From: Taxillus chinensis
Taxonomy: Eukaryota; Streptophyta; Magnoliopsida; Santalales; Loranthaceae
Direction of reading: 5' to 3'
Length of the DNA: 64,000 bases
Assembly: GCA_023512835.1 (NCBI GenBank)
Contig: CM042090.1
Coordinates: 6,556,843-6,620,842 of the forward strand
Below the pieces are notes generated by a model, which saw only the letters and a list, made by a program, of their open reading frames with translations, was not told the DNA's origin and did not search any database. Position numbers and translations under genes: made by a program. Positions 38,690 through 49,691 of this stretch are shown here, one piece after another (position 1 is the stretch's first letter; the number at the start of each line of letters is the position of its first letter).

Positions 38690-38863
38690 ATTGGGCGAGT
38701 GGGGCGAGCATCTTGGTAAAGGTGTTGCAACCTGCGGGGAAGCGATGTCCAAGTCGTTGACATTGGGCGAGTGGGAGGGCGTCGAGGTAACGATGCCATC
38801 GCCTGCGGGGAAGCGATGTCGACAAGCGCAACGAGGACGTTGCGAGGATTGGGTGGAGGAGAA
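38690..38863 (+). repeat. Internal duplication within the TRIM body
   Basis: GACATTGGGCGAGTGG...CTGCGGGGAAGCGATGTC occurs twice in tandem, about 75 bases apart, in each TRIM internal region (shown here for the first). It is non-coding and of unknown role. Confidence 0.8.
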
Positions 38864-39274
38864 TGTCACGACCCGACGGCGTGGTGCTGGCGGGACGTTT
38901 CTTAGTGGCACGATTCAGGAATGGATTCGTGCTACGTAAAGGAGAGGGGTTGGTTGGAGCGTAGATGGTGCCGCGAGAAGGTTCCAGGCGGTTCGTGGAG
39001 GAGAACGGATGGAACCCCTTCGGAGTTCAGACGTGCCGACCCGGTTGAATGCGGGGAGCACGCCGCTAGTCAAGGACTTGACGTTGAAGAAGGGATTTGG
39101 CCATCCTTACACAAACTGGTCGGGAACTGGAGCCGTTCTCCTGATGAGCCCAGTGGCAGGGCGAAACCAGTCTACGTGCGCTTCAACCCTCAAAGGCTAA
39201 ACTTAGCGGATCGTGGATAGAGAAGCTAAGTGCCCCAATGGGTTGAGAGGCGCAGGAAATCTGACCCCGTGACA
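38864..39274 (+). repeat. TRIM LTR B
   Basis: Second LTR, 411 bp. It shares AACTGGTCGGGAACTGG and GGTTGGAGCG with LTR D. It has private changes (GACGGCGTGG near its start, GGTGCCGCGAG, CTAGTCAAGG). Confidence 0.95.
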
Positions 39275-39670
39275 AGTGGTATCAGAGCCGAGCCGGCCCG
39301 TATCCTGAAGACTCGCCGAGCACTCTCGCGAGCAGCGTGATCCCAAGGTGGGAGCTCACAGAGATGAGTCGACTGATAGTGTCTTGCACGTCTCGCGTCC
39401 ATAGAGTTGGAGTATCCTAGAGTGTGATACGAGTTGGGCAAGGGAGTACAAAGGAGCGCGTCGGAGCGATCTTGGAAGCCTCCTATCCTTTGGACATTGG
39501 GCGAGTGGGGCGAGCATCTTGGTAAAGGTGTTGCAACTTCAGGGGGAAGCGATGTCCAAGCTGTTGACATTGGGCGAGTGGGAGGGCGTCGAGGTAACGA
39601 TGCCATCGCCTGCGGGGAAGCGATGTCGACAAACGCAACGAGGACATTGCGAGGATTGGGTGGAGGAGAA

Positions 39671-40083
39671 TGTCACGACCCGAGCAGCGTGGTGCTGGCG
39701 GGACGTTTCTTAGTGGCACGATTCAGGAATGGATTCGTGCTACGTAAAGGAGAGGGGTTGGTTGAAGCGTAGATGGTGCGCAGCGAGAAGGTTCCAGGCG
39801 GTTCGTGGAGGAGAACGGATGGAACCCCTTCGGAGTTCAGACGTGCCGACCCGGTTGAATGCGGGGAGCACGCCGCTAGTCGAGGACTTGACGTTGAAGA
39901 AGGGATTTGGCCATCCTTACACAACCGGTCGGGAACCGGAGCCGTTCTCCTGATGAGCCCAGTGGCAGGGCGAAACCAGTCTACGTGCGCTTCAACCCTC
40001 AAAGGCTAAACTTAGCGGATCGTGGATAGAGAAGCTAAGTGCCCCAATGGGTTGAGAGGCGCAGGAAATCTGACCCCGTGACA
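39671..40083 (+). repeat. TRIM LTR C
   Basis: Third LTR, 413 bp, of the A type at the two diagnostic sites (ACCGG and TGAAGCG). Confidence 0.95.
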
Positions 40084-40477
40084 AGTGGTATCAGAGCCGA
40101 ACCGGCCCGTATCCTGAAGACTCGCCGAGCACTCTCGCGAGTAGCGTGATCCCAAGGTGGGAGCTCACGAGAGGTGAGTCGACCGATAGTGTCTTGCACG
40201 TCTCGCGTCTATAGAGTTGGAGTATCCTAGAGTGTGATACGAGTTGGGCAAGGGAGTACGAAGGAGCGCGTCGGAGCGATCTTGGAAGCCTCCTATCCTT
40301 TGGACATTGGGCGAGTGGGGCGAGCATCTTGGTAAAGGTGTTGCACCTGCGGGGAAGCGATGTCCAAGCCGTTGACATTGGGCGAGTGGGAGGGCGTCGA
40401 GGTAACGATGCCATCGCCGCGGGGAAGCGATGTCGACAAGCGCAACGAGGACGTTGCGAGGATTGGGTGGAGGAGAA

Positions 40478-40891
40478 TGTCACGACCCGAGCAGCGTGGT
40501 GCTGGCGGGACGTTTCTTAGTGGCACGATTCAGGAATGGATTCGTGCTACGTAAAGGAGAGGGGTTGGTTGGAGCGTAGATGGTGCGCAGCGAGAAGGTT
40601 CCAGGCAGTTCGTGGAGGAGAACGGATGGAACCCCTTCGGAGTTCAGACGTGCCGACCCGGTTGAATGCGGGGAGCACGCCGCTAGTCGAGGACTTGACG
40701 TTGAAGAAGGGATTTGGCCATCCTTACACAAACTGGTCGGGAACTGGAGCCGTTCTCCTGATGAGCACAGTGGCAGGGCGAAACCAGTCTACGTGCGCTT
40801 CAACCCTCAAAGGCTAAACTTAGCGGATCGTGGATAGAGAAGCTAAGTGCCCCAATGGGTTGAGAGGCGCAGGAAATCTGACCCCGTGACA
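40478..40891 (+). repeat. TRIM LTR D
   Basis: Fourth LTR, 414 bp, of the B type at the two diagnostic sites (AACTGG and TGGAGCG). It directly abuts the target duplication on the right. Confidence 0.95.
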
Positions 40892-43689
40892 CAACTACCA
40901 CCAAAATCCAACACACAAGCACGAAGCATATCCTCGAGAATCTGAATAGTGCGTTCGGACTGGCCATTTGTCTGAGGGTGGTAAGCTGTACTCAAATTCA
41001 CTCGGGTGCCCAATGCATGCTGTAGCTGCCACCAGAACTGTGAAGTGAACCGAGCATCCCTATCAGAAACAATCGACAACGGCACACCATGCAACCGTAC
41101 GATCACATCGACATAACGCTGTCCCAAGGTCCGGACTGGATCGGTCTCACGAATCGGAATAAAGTGGGCAGATTTCGTCAAACGGTCTACAACAACCCAG
41201 ATAGTATCATGACCTCTAGAACGAGGAAGCCCCGTGACGAAGTCCATAGTCACATGATCCCACTTCCACTCTGGCACAGGTAACGATTGTAACTCACCGG
41301 CAGACCGCAAATGCTCGGCCTTGACTTGCTGGCGCGTTAAACACCGTCGAACAAAATCCGCAATGGCTTTCTTAAGGCCCGACCACCAGAACTATTGCCG
41401 GACAGCATGATACATCTTCGTTCCCCCATGATGAACAGCTAAACGAGAGTGATGAAATTCCCGTAAAACTGCCTCCCGGAGAGGAGATGGAACAATCAAC
41501 CGATCTTGATAGCGCAAAACATGGTCAGAATCCTCAGTCCAATCTGGGGAACGTACAGAAGTCTGAATTTGGTCTCGAATGACCTCACACTCTACATCCC
41601 CCAACTGAGCCTCAATAATCTGACGTCGCAGCTCAGGCACTGCTATAACCACGCTCAGCATACCCTGCACTGCTCCTTGTACTGGCTGTAACCTCAGAGA
41701 AGCAAGTTGCCCCATCATCTCCCATTCTTTGATAGCACAGAGAGCCACCGTGGCCTGGCTCTTCCGGCTCAAGGCATCAGCTACTACATTCCCCTTCCCA
41801 AGTGTATATTGAAGATCAAATTGGAACTGCTGCATATACTCCACCCAACGCCTCTGTCGGAGATTCAAATCCCGCTGAGAAAAGATGTACTGCAAACTCT
41901 TGTGGTCAATATATACCACAAACCTCTCCCCAAGGAGATAGTGCTGCCAGCTCTTTAATGCAAAGATCACTGCAGCTAACTCCAAATCGTGCGTAGGGTA
42001 GTTCTTCTCATGAGTCCTCAATTGACGGGAACCATAAGCAATTACCTGTCCTTCCTGCATGAGCACACAACCCAATCCAACATTAGAGGCATCACAATAA
42101 ACCTCAAAGGGTACACCCTCCTGTGGCAGGACTAGGATAGGTGCTGAAGTCAATCTGGCCTTCAGCTGACTGAAAGCCTCCTCACAAGCATCCAACCAGT
42201 CAAACCGCACCCCCTTTCGGGTCAAACCAGTCATCGGTGCAGCTAAACGGGAGAAGTCCTTGACAAACCTCCTGTAATAACCCGCCAACCCCAGAAAACT
42301 CTGAATCTCAAAAACATTCGTTGGTCGCTTCCAAGACATCACTGCCTCAATCTTGCCTGGATCCACTGTGATACCCTCCGATGATACCACGTGCCCTAAA
42401 AATTTCACCCGCTGCAGCCAAAAATCACACTTCGTGAATTTTGCGTATAGTCTATGGTCCCTCAACGTCTGCAATACCACATGCAAATGCTCCTCATGCT
42501 CGCTCTTTGTCCGGGAATAAATCAAGATATCATCAATAAAGACTACCACGAACTGATCAAGATAGGGTGTGAAGATCTGGTTCATCAACCCCATAAACAC
42601 CGCTGGGGCATTAGTGAGCCCGAAGGGCATCACTAGCCACTCATAATGGCCATATCTGCAACTAAAGGCTGTCTTCGGGATGTCTGACTCCTGCACACGC
42701 AACTAATGGTATCCAGACCTCAAATCGATCTTGGAAAACCAACGGGCACCCCTGAACTGGTCAAACAAATCATCGATCCTCGGTATGGGGTATCTGTTCT
42801 TCACTGTCACCTGGTTCAACCGTCGGTAGTCAATGCACAATCGAAGTGAACCATCCGCCTTTTTGGCGAATAACACCGGAGCACTCCAAGGCGAACTACT
42901 CCGTCTAATAAAACCACGCGCTAAAAGATCGTTAATCTGCCTCTTGAGCTCTCGAAGCTCAACTGGTGCCATCCTGTAAGCTGCCAATCTGATCGGTGCC
43001 GTCCCAAGTAGCAACTCTATCGAGAAGTCCACCTCTCTCTCAGGCGGTAATTCAACCAAGTCCTCGGGAAACACGTCGGGAAACTGATCCACCACCTTGG
43101 GTAACACCACCTTACCCTCCTGCTGGGGGTCAACTAGAGTCAGACTGGCTAACTGATGGGTTACATCACCCCATCCTTGCCTCAAAGGCCCCAACTTGTA
43201 TGCATCATCAGACCACTCACCCACGAAGGTGCCTCGAGTGCCCTTAGGTGTGAGGAAGGTCACTCGTCGCCTATAACACTCAATTACCGCCTCTACACGG
43301 GTCAACCAGTCCATACCCAATATCACATCAAAAGCATCAAAGTGCATCACAAATAGGTTACACCGGAGGTCAACACCTCCGAGAGTAACCTCACATCCCG
43401 AACAAACCCTATCAATCACCACCAGGCCCCCTGCGGGTGTATCAACCACAAGGGCCTGATCAACGGTGGTACAATCCAACTCTAGTCCCTCTACAGTGGA
43501 GTGCGCAATGAACGAGTGTGTAGCACCAGTATCAATCAAAACAGTACAAATAGTGCGTGAAACCAAAATTGTACCTCTCACCGCAGCTGGCCCCTGACTC
43601 GCCTCGTCAACTGGTGGAACTTCTGCCTCTCTATCAGTGATAGCATAGTTCCTCCCCTTCTGCATACTGCCGCTGGCCTGACTCGTCGT

Positions 43690-44948
43690 AGCTCAATCAT
43701 TCTGTCCCTTCTGAGCCTGGGCCTCCCACTGAGGCTGCTGTGTAGCAGGTCGTCCCTATACTGACTGTCCTGACTGAGCTGGCCTCTGATATGGAGTCCC
43801 GCTCCTCTGGCCCTGGTCACGAGGTCGATGTGGCCCCGCAACACTAGCCGAGCTGGCAGAAGGACACTCTCCTATCCTGTGTCCCAGTCCCCCACATCGA
43901 AAACACTTGAGTGGGTTGCCACTCTTCCGCCTACAATCCGCCTCCTTGTGTCCCCGAAGTCCACAAGATCGACATGTCCCTGAAAACCGTGAGGTAGAAC
44001 TGCTGCCTGAGTTCCCCGTTTGTGAGAATTTGGGCACCGGCCTCTTGTCCCCCTATCCCTCAGACTGCTCCTCTCTTGGCCTCTTTTGGCTAGGCCCCGA
44101 TGAGCTCCCTGGTCTCTGAGTCCTGATCTGGTTTAAGTCCCGCTCTCCAATAAGTGCCTTGTTGACTGCGTCACTATACGTGGTCAACTCCATCATGTTC
44201 AGTCCCCTCCTGAGTGATGGTCTCAGCCCATCAATGAAATCCTGGGTCTTATTAGCCTCAACCCTCCATGACTCTGGGGCAAATCTCCCTAGCTCAGTGA
44301 AAGCAGTGACATACTCTATCACAGTCCGACCGCCATGCTCCAGTGTATAGTACTCCCGTCGCCTCGTCTTCTGCACATGCCATCGGGCATGCCAGCGAGG
44401 GAAATACTCTGTGTAGAAGAGCTCCACGAAGTCCTCCCATGCCATCGGGCTCTCGTGAACATGCTTCACAGCGTCCCACCACCTGCGGGCCCCACCTACT
44501 AGGAAATGCATGGCTAAGCGAACCTTAGCCTCCTCGGGCACCTGGATCAGCTCGAAGATGTCCTCTATCCATTTGACCCATTCCTCGGCCTCATCGGGTC
44601 TCGTATTCGCCTCAAACTTTGTCGGTTTCTGCTTCAGAAACTGACTCACCAGTCGATCGGTACTGCAGGCGGAATTGCCGTAACCTGTGGCTGACTCTCC
44701 TCTAGAACCTCCTGCTGTTGCTCCTACTGAGGCTGCTGCTGCTTCCTCAGTTCCTCCTGCATCACTTCTTTGGCCACCTCCCTCATGGTACCCTGCATGG
44801 CACCCTGGATTTGGCTCAGTATTTAAGCCCCAATCTGAGCAGCAATCTCTGAACCCAAGGCAGATACTGGAGAACTCTGTTCTCCTTGTGATTCAGACTA
44901 AATGGATAGATCCTCTGCTGGACCTTGAGCCCTAGTCTTGGGTGCCAT
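43690..44948 (-). pseudogene. gypsy gag with two zinc knuckles, several stops
   Basis: MAPKTRAQGPAEDLSI opens gag at 44948. Stops follow at 44898 (TAG), 44823 (TAA) and 44724 (TAG), and a 1-base frameshift near 44660. Then a good capsid region: SQFLKQKPTKFEA, EEWVKWIEDIFE, FLVGGARRWWDAV, TVIEYVTAFTELGRFAPE. After a stop at 44053 come two CCHC knuckles (CRSCGLRGHKEADC and CFRCGGLGHRIGEC), then stops at 43756 and 43693. All are in the same frame as pol. Most stops replace a likely Gln (CAG or CAA) codon. Confidence 0.88.
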
Positions 44949-45355
44949 TCTGCACCAACACATATCAACAATATCTATTAACTACTGCGCACTAGTCAAA
45001 CAACCAAATTATGGGGTTATTCACTTAGATTTCTTAGGTTTAAACTAGCATACTGAAATTTCCAGTTAATCATCATCAATTATCAAAGAAGGACAACCCA
45101 CAAATAGTCAATAGTATAATCAATACAAGTACATCATTATAGCATCATTAGCAGATGATTTCTAGTGCCTAGATATGCACACAGTCACGCAGCATGTATG
45201 CACCCAACCCAAATGCTTCTTAGGATGATCTGATGAACCCTCAGTCAACCCAGAACACATATAAGGACTGCGTTGATCAGGCGCCCTCCCTATAGTCTTC
45301 TAAGCTTCTAAGTGTCTATCAACCACCCCTCACTAACCTAGGTCCACTAAACCAT

Positions 45356-45367
45356 GCTCTGATACCA
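45356..45367 (-). other. Primer binding site of the gypsy element
   Basis: Minus-strand TGGTATCAGAGC, three bases from the 5' LTR, is an exact initiator Met-tRNA primer site. It fixes the 5' end of the element on the right. Confidence 0.95.
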
Positions 45368-45370
45368 ACT

Positions 45371-47499
45371 TGTCACGCCCCCAGATTCTTAACCCACAGA
45401 ACCAGGAACGCGACTTCCCCACGCCCGCTCCAGGGGTCGAGGGGTTGGTGACTGATTCAACCCTGCACAATACCACAACGGGGGTAGCATTGTACTTTTA
45501 AATAATCCCATGCATCACACAAGTCATTAGTAAACATATCTGCAAATAATATTACCGAAGTCCAGCCAATCAAGTTTGTACAACTGTCACGGATCCAAGT
45601 CCGGAAAAAAAAATGACCAAATAATCAAGGGTAAAGAATAAGCCATGAATGAACCCTACATAAAGATGTCCCGACAGCTCCGCTATGGCTCCAACGGCTA
45701 TCCTCTACAACCTGTAAAGAAATGTCAATAAAGTAGGGTGAGCACGAGTGCCCAGTAGGTGGTCCCCATCTCCACAAACCTATCACTATAATTTCCTAGG
45801 CCTGTATGATCTGTGTATGCCTGTGCCAGTGTAGTGTCACATTCCATCACAACAAACTTTCATTCAAATCACAAATAAGATATCACATCACATTCTAATC
45901 ATTAAAGGTCCACACTGGTAATTCATCTATCCACAGAAATTACCACCGCTATCTCCCGGTATTCCAAACTCCTCTTTGATAGCCATACATGGGACCTACG
46001 GTGTCCCTAATGACAACCAGCCACATATGGGACCTGAGTTACTTGCCACATGGGGGACCTGCAGCCTCTTGCCAGCCCTCTGTGGGACCCATGGTAACCC
46101 AATCAATTCCACCATCAATTTCTTTTGCAACCAACAAATGATAATCCAAATAATAACGTACCATAAGATAATTAAATTACCAAACTGAATAATTAACCCA
46201 ATGAATTTTTTTTAAAAAAAAAATCAAACCAATCAATCCAATACAAATTGGTATTTATAATGTTAAACAATGTCAGGCACATATATTAATTATTTAATCA
46301 ACTAATTAAACAAGCTCGACTAACTTAAATTATAAACTAGCCCTAATATCTATACTTGTAACGTTAGGGTTGGTATCCACGTGCGTGAGGATGGCGAGGC
46401 GTCGTCGTCCCCTTCATCACGTCTGTGCGGCGCAATAACCACGCCTTGCAACAGCGTGGCGCGACGACCCAACCCTGTCCCCGCTTTCCTTTCCACAAAG
46501 GCATGCAACGCGCCTTAGCGCGGACGAAGACCAGGCCTGAAGGCCTGGTTTACTTTTTAAATATATATATATAAAAAAGATGTTAATTGTTAACCTATGA
46601 CACGATGCACACCCTACACGCCAAAGCTACAATCGCCTCTTCCGCACGCAGGAGCAGACTGGACCTCTGACGCACGCAACCACCACATACAGCAAGGAAC
46701 TAGGCCATATGGCCCAGTTATACCCGATGATGTCGTTAATAAGGGGTTAAATAAAAAAAAATAGTGTGGTTAACATTTATCATAGAGCAAGTCTGCACTT
46801 CATGCAGGCGCGAGGCGGGTGAGCGACGTACGGAAAAAGAAAAGAAGGCAAAAAAAGAAAACAAGATGGAAGGCACGATTCAAGGCTATCCCAACGGTTA
46901 ACAATCATGAATTAACGACGAAGAGTCTAGGGTTACCTACCTGGATTGAAGAATTGAAGATAGACTGAACCCAAAAGCTTGAACCTACAGCTCTCCCTTT
47001 CTAAACTCTGTGCACATACAACGGACCTAGGGTTTCACCCAAGGTTCCCCTATTTATACTAACGTTAAATAATAATAATAATAATAAATAGATTAGTAGG
47101 AATATTAATATCAGTAATAAAAATAATAATAACTCATTATAAGAGTTAACCTCAAGTATTATTAAATTTTATTAATAATACTAACATTATAGTAATAATC
47201 AGGTCTAAAGATTAAATACTCGGATTAACAATAGTCACATAATTATAATAGTAATAAACTCAATAAACGTACTAATAATAATAATCCAAGACTTAAATAA
47301 TTATATTAATGTCAACGTCATAGTAATTATAAACCCAAAACATTAAAATAATTATTATAATAATAACACATATTAATAACCTCCGAATATTAAAATAATG
47401 TTAATAATAACTCAACGCTCGCCCTAAGGCCACACTGTCGAAGAAATTCTAAATTCTTATTCGGGCTTAACTCTAACCACACAGACACGGGTCTCTACA
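45371..47499 (-). repeat. 5' LTR of the gypsy element (2129 bp)
   Basis: Near-identical to 34999-37167. Read on the minus strand it starts TGTAGAGACC and ends GGGGGCGTGACA, directly before the primer site. Transcription of the element would start within it. Confidence 0.95.
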
Positions 47500-49088
47500 G
47501 TTGGATTCATGGGATTTAAGTTGATGAGTAACATTTTTCTAGTCTTTGTAGCTTTCATCAACCAATTGAGTTGTGTTTCCAGCTTTCTTGAACAACTTAC
47601 AACAAAGCAATATATTCTATAGATAGTATATGAATATGCTAACCATTTCCTATCATGCTTCTCTTCATTTGGCAAGTGTCAGATCTAATGGGAAAATGAA
47701 AAATGTCTATTACTATCATCTATTAAGAAATTAGTATCATCCTTCCTCATAGGACCCCTTTTAACTAAGGTATCTATAAGATTCTAATCGATAACATTCC
47801 ACTCACTCGGATCATCAATGTTTGAACAAAATGAAAGCCCATATTTTTCACTGTCATCTTCATATTGATTATTTTCATTAACTATGTCTTGATTAGAAGG
47901 ATATTCTTCATTTACTAAGTTTTAATTAGGAGTTTCTTCTTCGTTCACCATGGCTTCATTAAGAGGTTCTTCATTTACTAAATCTTGATTACTAGGTTCT
48001 TCTTTAATGCCTAAATCTGAAGTCCTTGGTTGTTTAGTAAAAACTAGAAACTTATGAAGGGGTCTGGATTGACTTTGGATAAAATCTTCTTTATCTTGTT
48101 TTTTTTCTTTTCGCATTTCCGGAAAGTTACTTTTTAGGATGTATGGTCTAATGATGACTCCTAAAATAACAAATTAAAATTATCATATTACAATTCAACA
48201 CACTCAAAAATTACAGTATATAAATATTATTCAATAATCTATACAATGAAATTATATTAATATCATAGTCATCTCATCAAATATAATTAAATTAAAAAAC
48301 TAAAAACATCATCAAAACAAAAAGCAACTATTAATCTATACATGATTCAACACAATGTAACACCAAATTAAAATTATTCAAATCAATGTTATAATTTTAA
48401 ATGTCATAATTCAATTGAATTGCCGAAATGTAAAAATTATATTGATCTCATAGTCATCAAATCAAAATATCATCTATCAATACGATACTAAATAATTTTT
48501 AATTGAATTATTCAATTTAAACTTTGGTAATTTGCTATTACCTAAAAAAAGACTTGTTGAGTGATTAGGGAAGGAGGACTGTCGTGAGCCTGGAGGAGCC
48601 AACTGCCGAGGAGTAGAGGTGGAGCCATGGAGGATCAAATCGTTGTCGGCTCGTCGCCACCAACCAGATCGACGAACTGTCATCGTCGTCTGTCAAATCA
48701 TCGGTCGATGGTCGTCCTGCGTCAGACGATCAACGGATGTGACGCTACTATCATTGCATTGTTGTCTCACGCTGACGCCATCGCCCATCATGTGACCTTG
48801 GTGGCTCGGTGAAATCGTGAAAGGTGAGGGGTTGAGGGTGTCACCGCAGCCGTCAGACGGTGAAAGGCAAATCGAGTGCAACTGTGCAGGGCTACGTGGT
48901 GCTGGCAGCCGATAGGACTCGGGAGTGACTACAATGGTGTGGGAGGATCGATTCGTGGATGCATGGTGCGGGGTGCGTGGTGCGTGGAGTCAGTGGGGTA
49001 CCCTAGATGAAAAAAATTGGTGCCCCTTAAATGGACCAATGGGCCGGGCATCCTAGGGCCTCTCCCTTGGATCGGGCCTGGTGCTAAT

Positions 49089-49691
49089 CGTAGTTTTAAA
49101 TAACACAATTAATTAGATATGAGTTACACAATTTATATTTTGACCCCCTTAATTAAGCTTTCTGGATTTGTCCCTAAAAATACTACATAAATTGATTAAA
49201 CTGACCAATATTCATCCCTAATAGCATGAGACTAGAGTTAAAATGAAGGTTGGTGATGACAAAATTATTATTTTACTTTTACTGAAAGAAATTTGTTTAT
49301 CAAAATAACTATAAAATATGTAATAATTAGTGAACATCCATCATTATTAAAATAGTAATACTATGTATTACTGGAATTATATAATCAATGAGTAATCCTA
49401 ATGATAACATATCATATAAAAAAATTATATGAATAAATCACTTGGTACTTGGTTGCAATTAAAATTCGTTTTCATCGTAAACAATTAATGCAATCGAATA
49501 ATCTCCAACCGACCAATTCCATTAAAATGTTTAAGAGCCACAAGGCCCATATTAACTCCTCAAACTGTAACACTCGAAAAGAATCGATGCTCAAAGAGGT
49601 GATGAGCACCTACGTAAGCAGCATTCATGCATGCACAGGACAGACGACAGGCAACAGCATAATCCAGAAAAAAAATATAAATTTTGCGTGT
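49089..49691. other. 3' flank of the PMEI gene
   Basis: AT-rich, without recognised genes. It holds the 3' untranslated region of the minus-strand PMEI gene; no clear AATAAA in the right sense was picked out. Confidence 0.5.

Larger units (their letters stand above)
38056..40891 (+). mobile_element. Tandem TRIM array: four LTRs and three internal regions
   Basis: Four ~412-bp LTRs (TGTCACGACCC...CCCCGTGACA) alternate with three ~395-bp internal regions. Each internal region starts with the Met-tRNA primer site AGTGGTATCAGAGCC right after an LTR and ends with a purine-rich GGATTGGGTGGAGGAGAA right before the next. There is no coding sequence. The array sits in the gypsy integrase, flanked by CAAC (38052-38055 and 40892-40895; the next base T is shared, so the duplication may be CAACT). 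Removing it restores the integrase frame at GGS|W. Copies differ at only a few positions. Confidence 0.95.
37367..43690 (-). pseudogene. gypsy pol: protease, RT, RNase H, integrase, chromodomain-like end; split by TRIM array
   Basis: In order on the minus strand: protease with [12 protein letters not shown] (about 43545), RT with [27 protein letters not shown] and FIDDILIYS (active site 42540-42529), RNase H with [13 protein letters not shown] (about 42030), and integrase with an HHCC finger whose last Cys region reads CLTRQQ (one Cys replaced by Arg), then catalytic Asp in [11 protein letters not shown], Asp in IVSDRDARF and Glu in [12 protein letters not shown]. The frame breaks at 40891 in FGGS, resumes at 38051 with WEAHLPLVEFSYNNSY, and ends at 37367 with a chromodomain-like ILDRREQVLRGK...WRHHSMEEQTWE. 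Stops lie at 42703 and 41392 (TAG) and 37814 (TGA). Otherwise the reading frame is well kept. Confidence 0.92.
34999..47499 (-). mobile_element. Ty3/gypsy chromovirus-type retrotransposon, 12.5 kb, with nested TRIM array
   Basis: LTRs at 34999-37167 and 45371-47499 begin TGTCACGCCCCC and end GGTCTCTACA on the plus strand. GTTGG is duplicated at 34994-34998 and 47500-47504. A Met-tRNA primer site adjoins the right LTR and a polypurine tract the left, so the element lies on the minus strand. Order is gag, protease, RT, RNase H, integrase and a chromodomain-like end, as in Tekay/Del chromoviruses. Over the first 700 bases the two LTRs differ by about 13 substitutions, of which nine are transitions. 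Nine in-frame stops and one frameshift break gag-pol. The TRIM array sits in integrase. Confidence 0.93.
33190..48130 (-). pseudogene. hAT transposase (TTF-type zinc finger / DUF4371), split and decayed
   Basis: Coding remains are 48130-47505 and, beyond the gypsy insertion, 34993-33190. The first part has DPSEWNVIDYRN, VKRGPMR, NRHFSFSH and LPNEEKHDRKWLAYS, the TTF-type zinc-finger region. The second continues with TLLAWKNGLNSL, IRTLATHNLPFRG, then DSVIQEHFRHIKG, IQNELIQLMENEAR, the DUF4371 stretch RGRSYDNGSNMKGKHK, INPRAF, and ends with the hAT dimerisation domain: RSFSKFKLIKFYLQSTMSQER, LNGLAILSIE (about 33360-33270). Stops and frameshifts are frequent, so it predates the gypsy insertion or decayed after it. 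Similar host-like genes are often named zinc finger MYM-type protein 1-like. It cannot be functional. Confidence 0.85.
32697..49080 (-). mobile_element. hAT-type DNA transposon, split by the gypsy element
   Basis: Left end TAGAGTCGGTCC and right end GGATCGGGCCTG form imperfect 12-bp inverted repeats of the CAGGGCCGGxCC type known from hAT elements. An 8-bp duplication, GTGCTAAT, flanks them (32689-32696 and 49081-49088). Without the 12.5-kb gypsy insertion the element would be about 3.9 kb. It carries one minus-strand transposase relic. The region 48130-49080 right of the transposase is GC-richer leader DNA without other motifs. Confidence 0.8.

Noticed and set aside
38114..40837. Many overlapping open frames of 60-130 codons in both strands of 38-41 kb
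   Set aside because: They recur because the TRIM unit recurs and is GC-rich. They lie in LTRs and primer-site-containing bodies and match no protein family.
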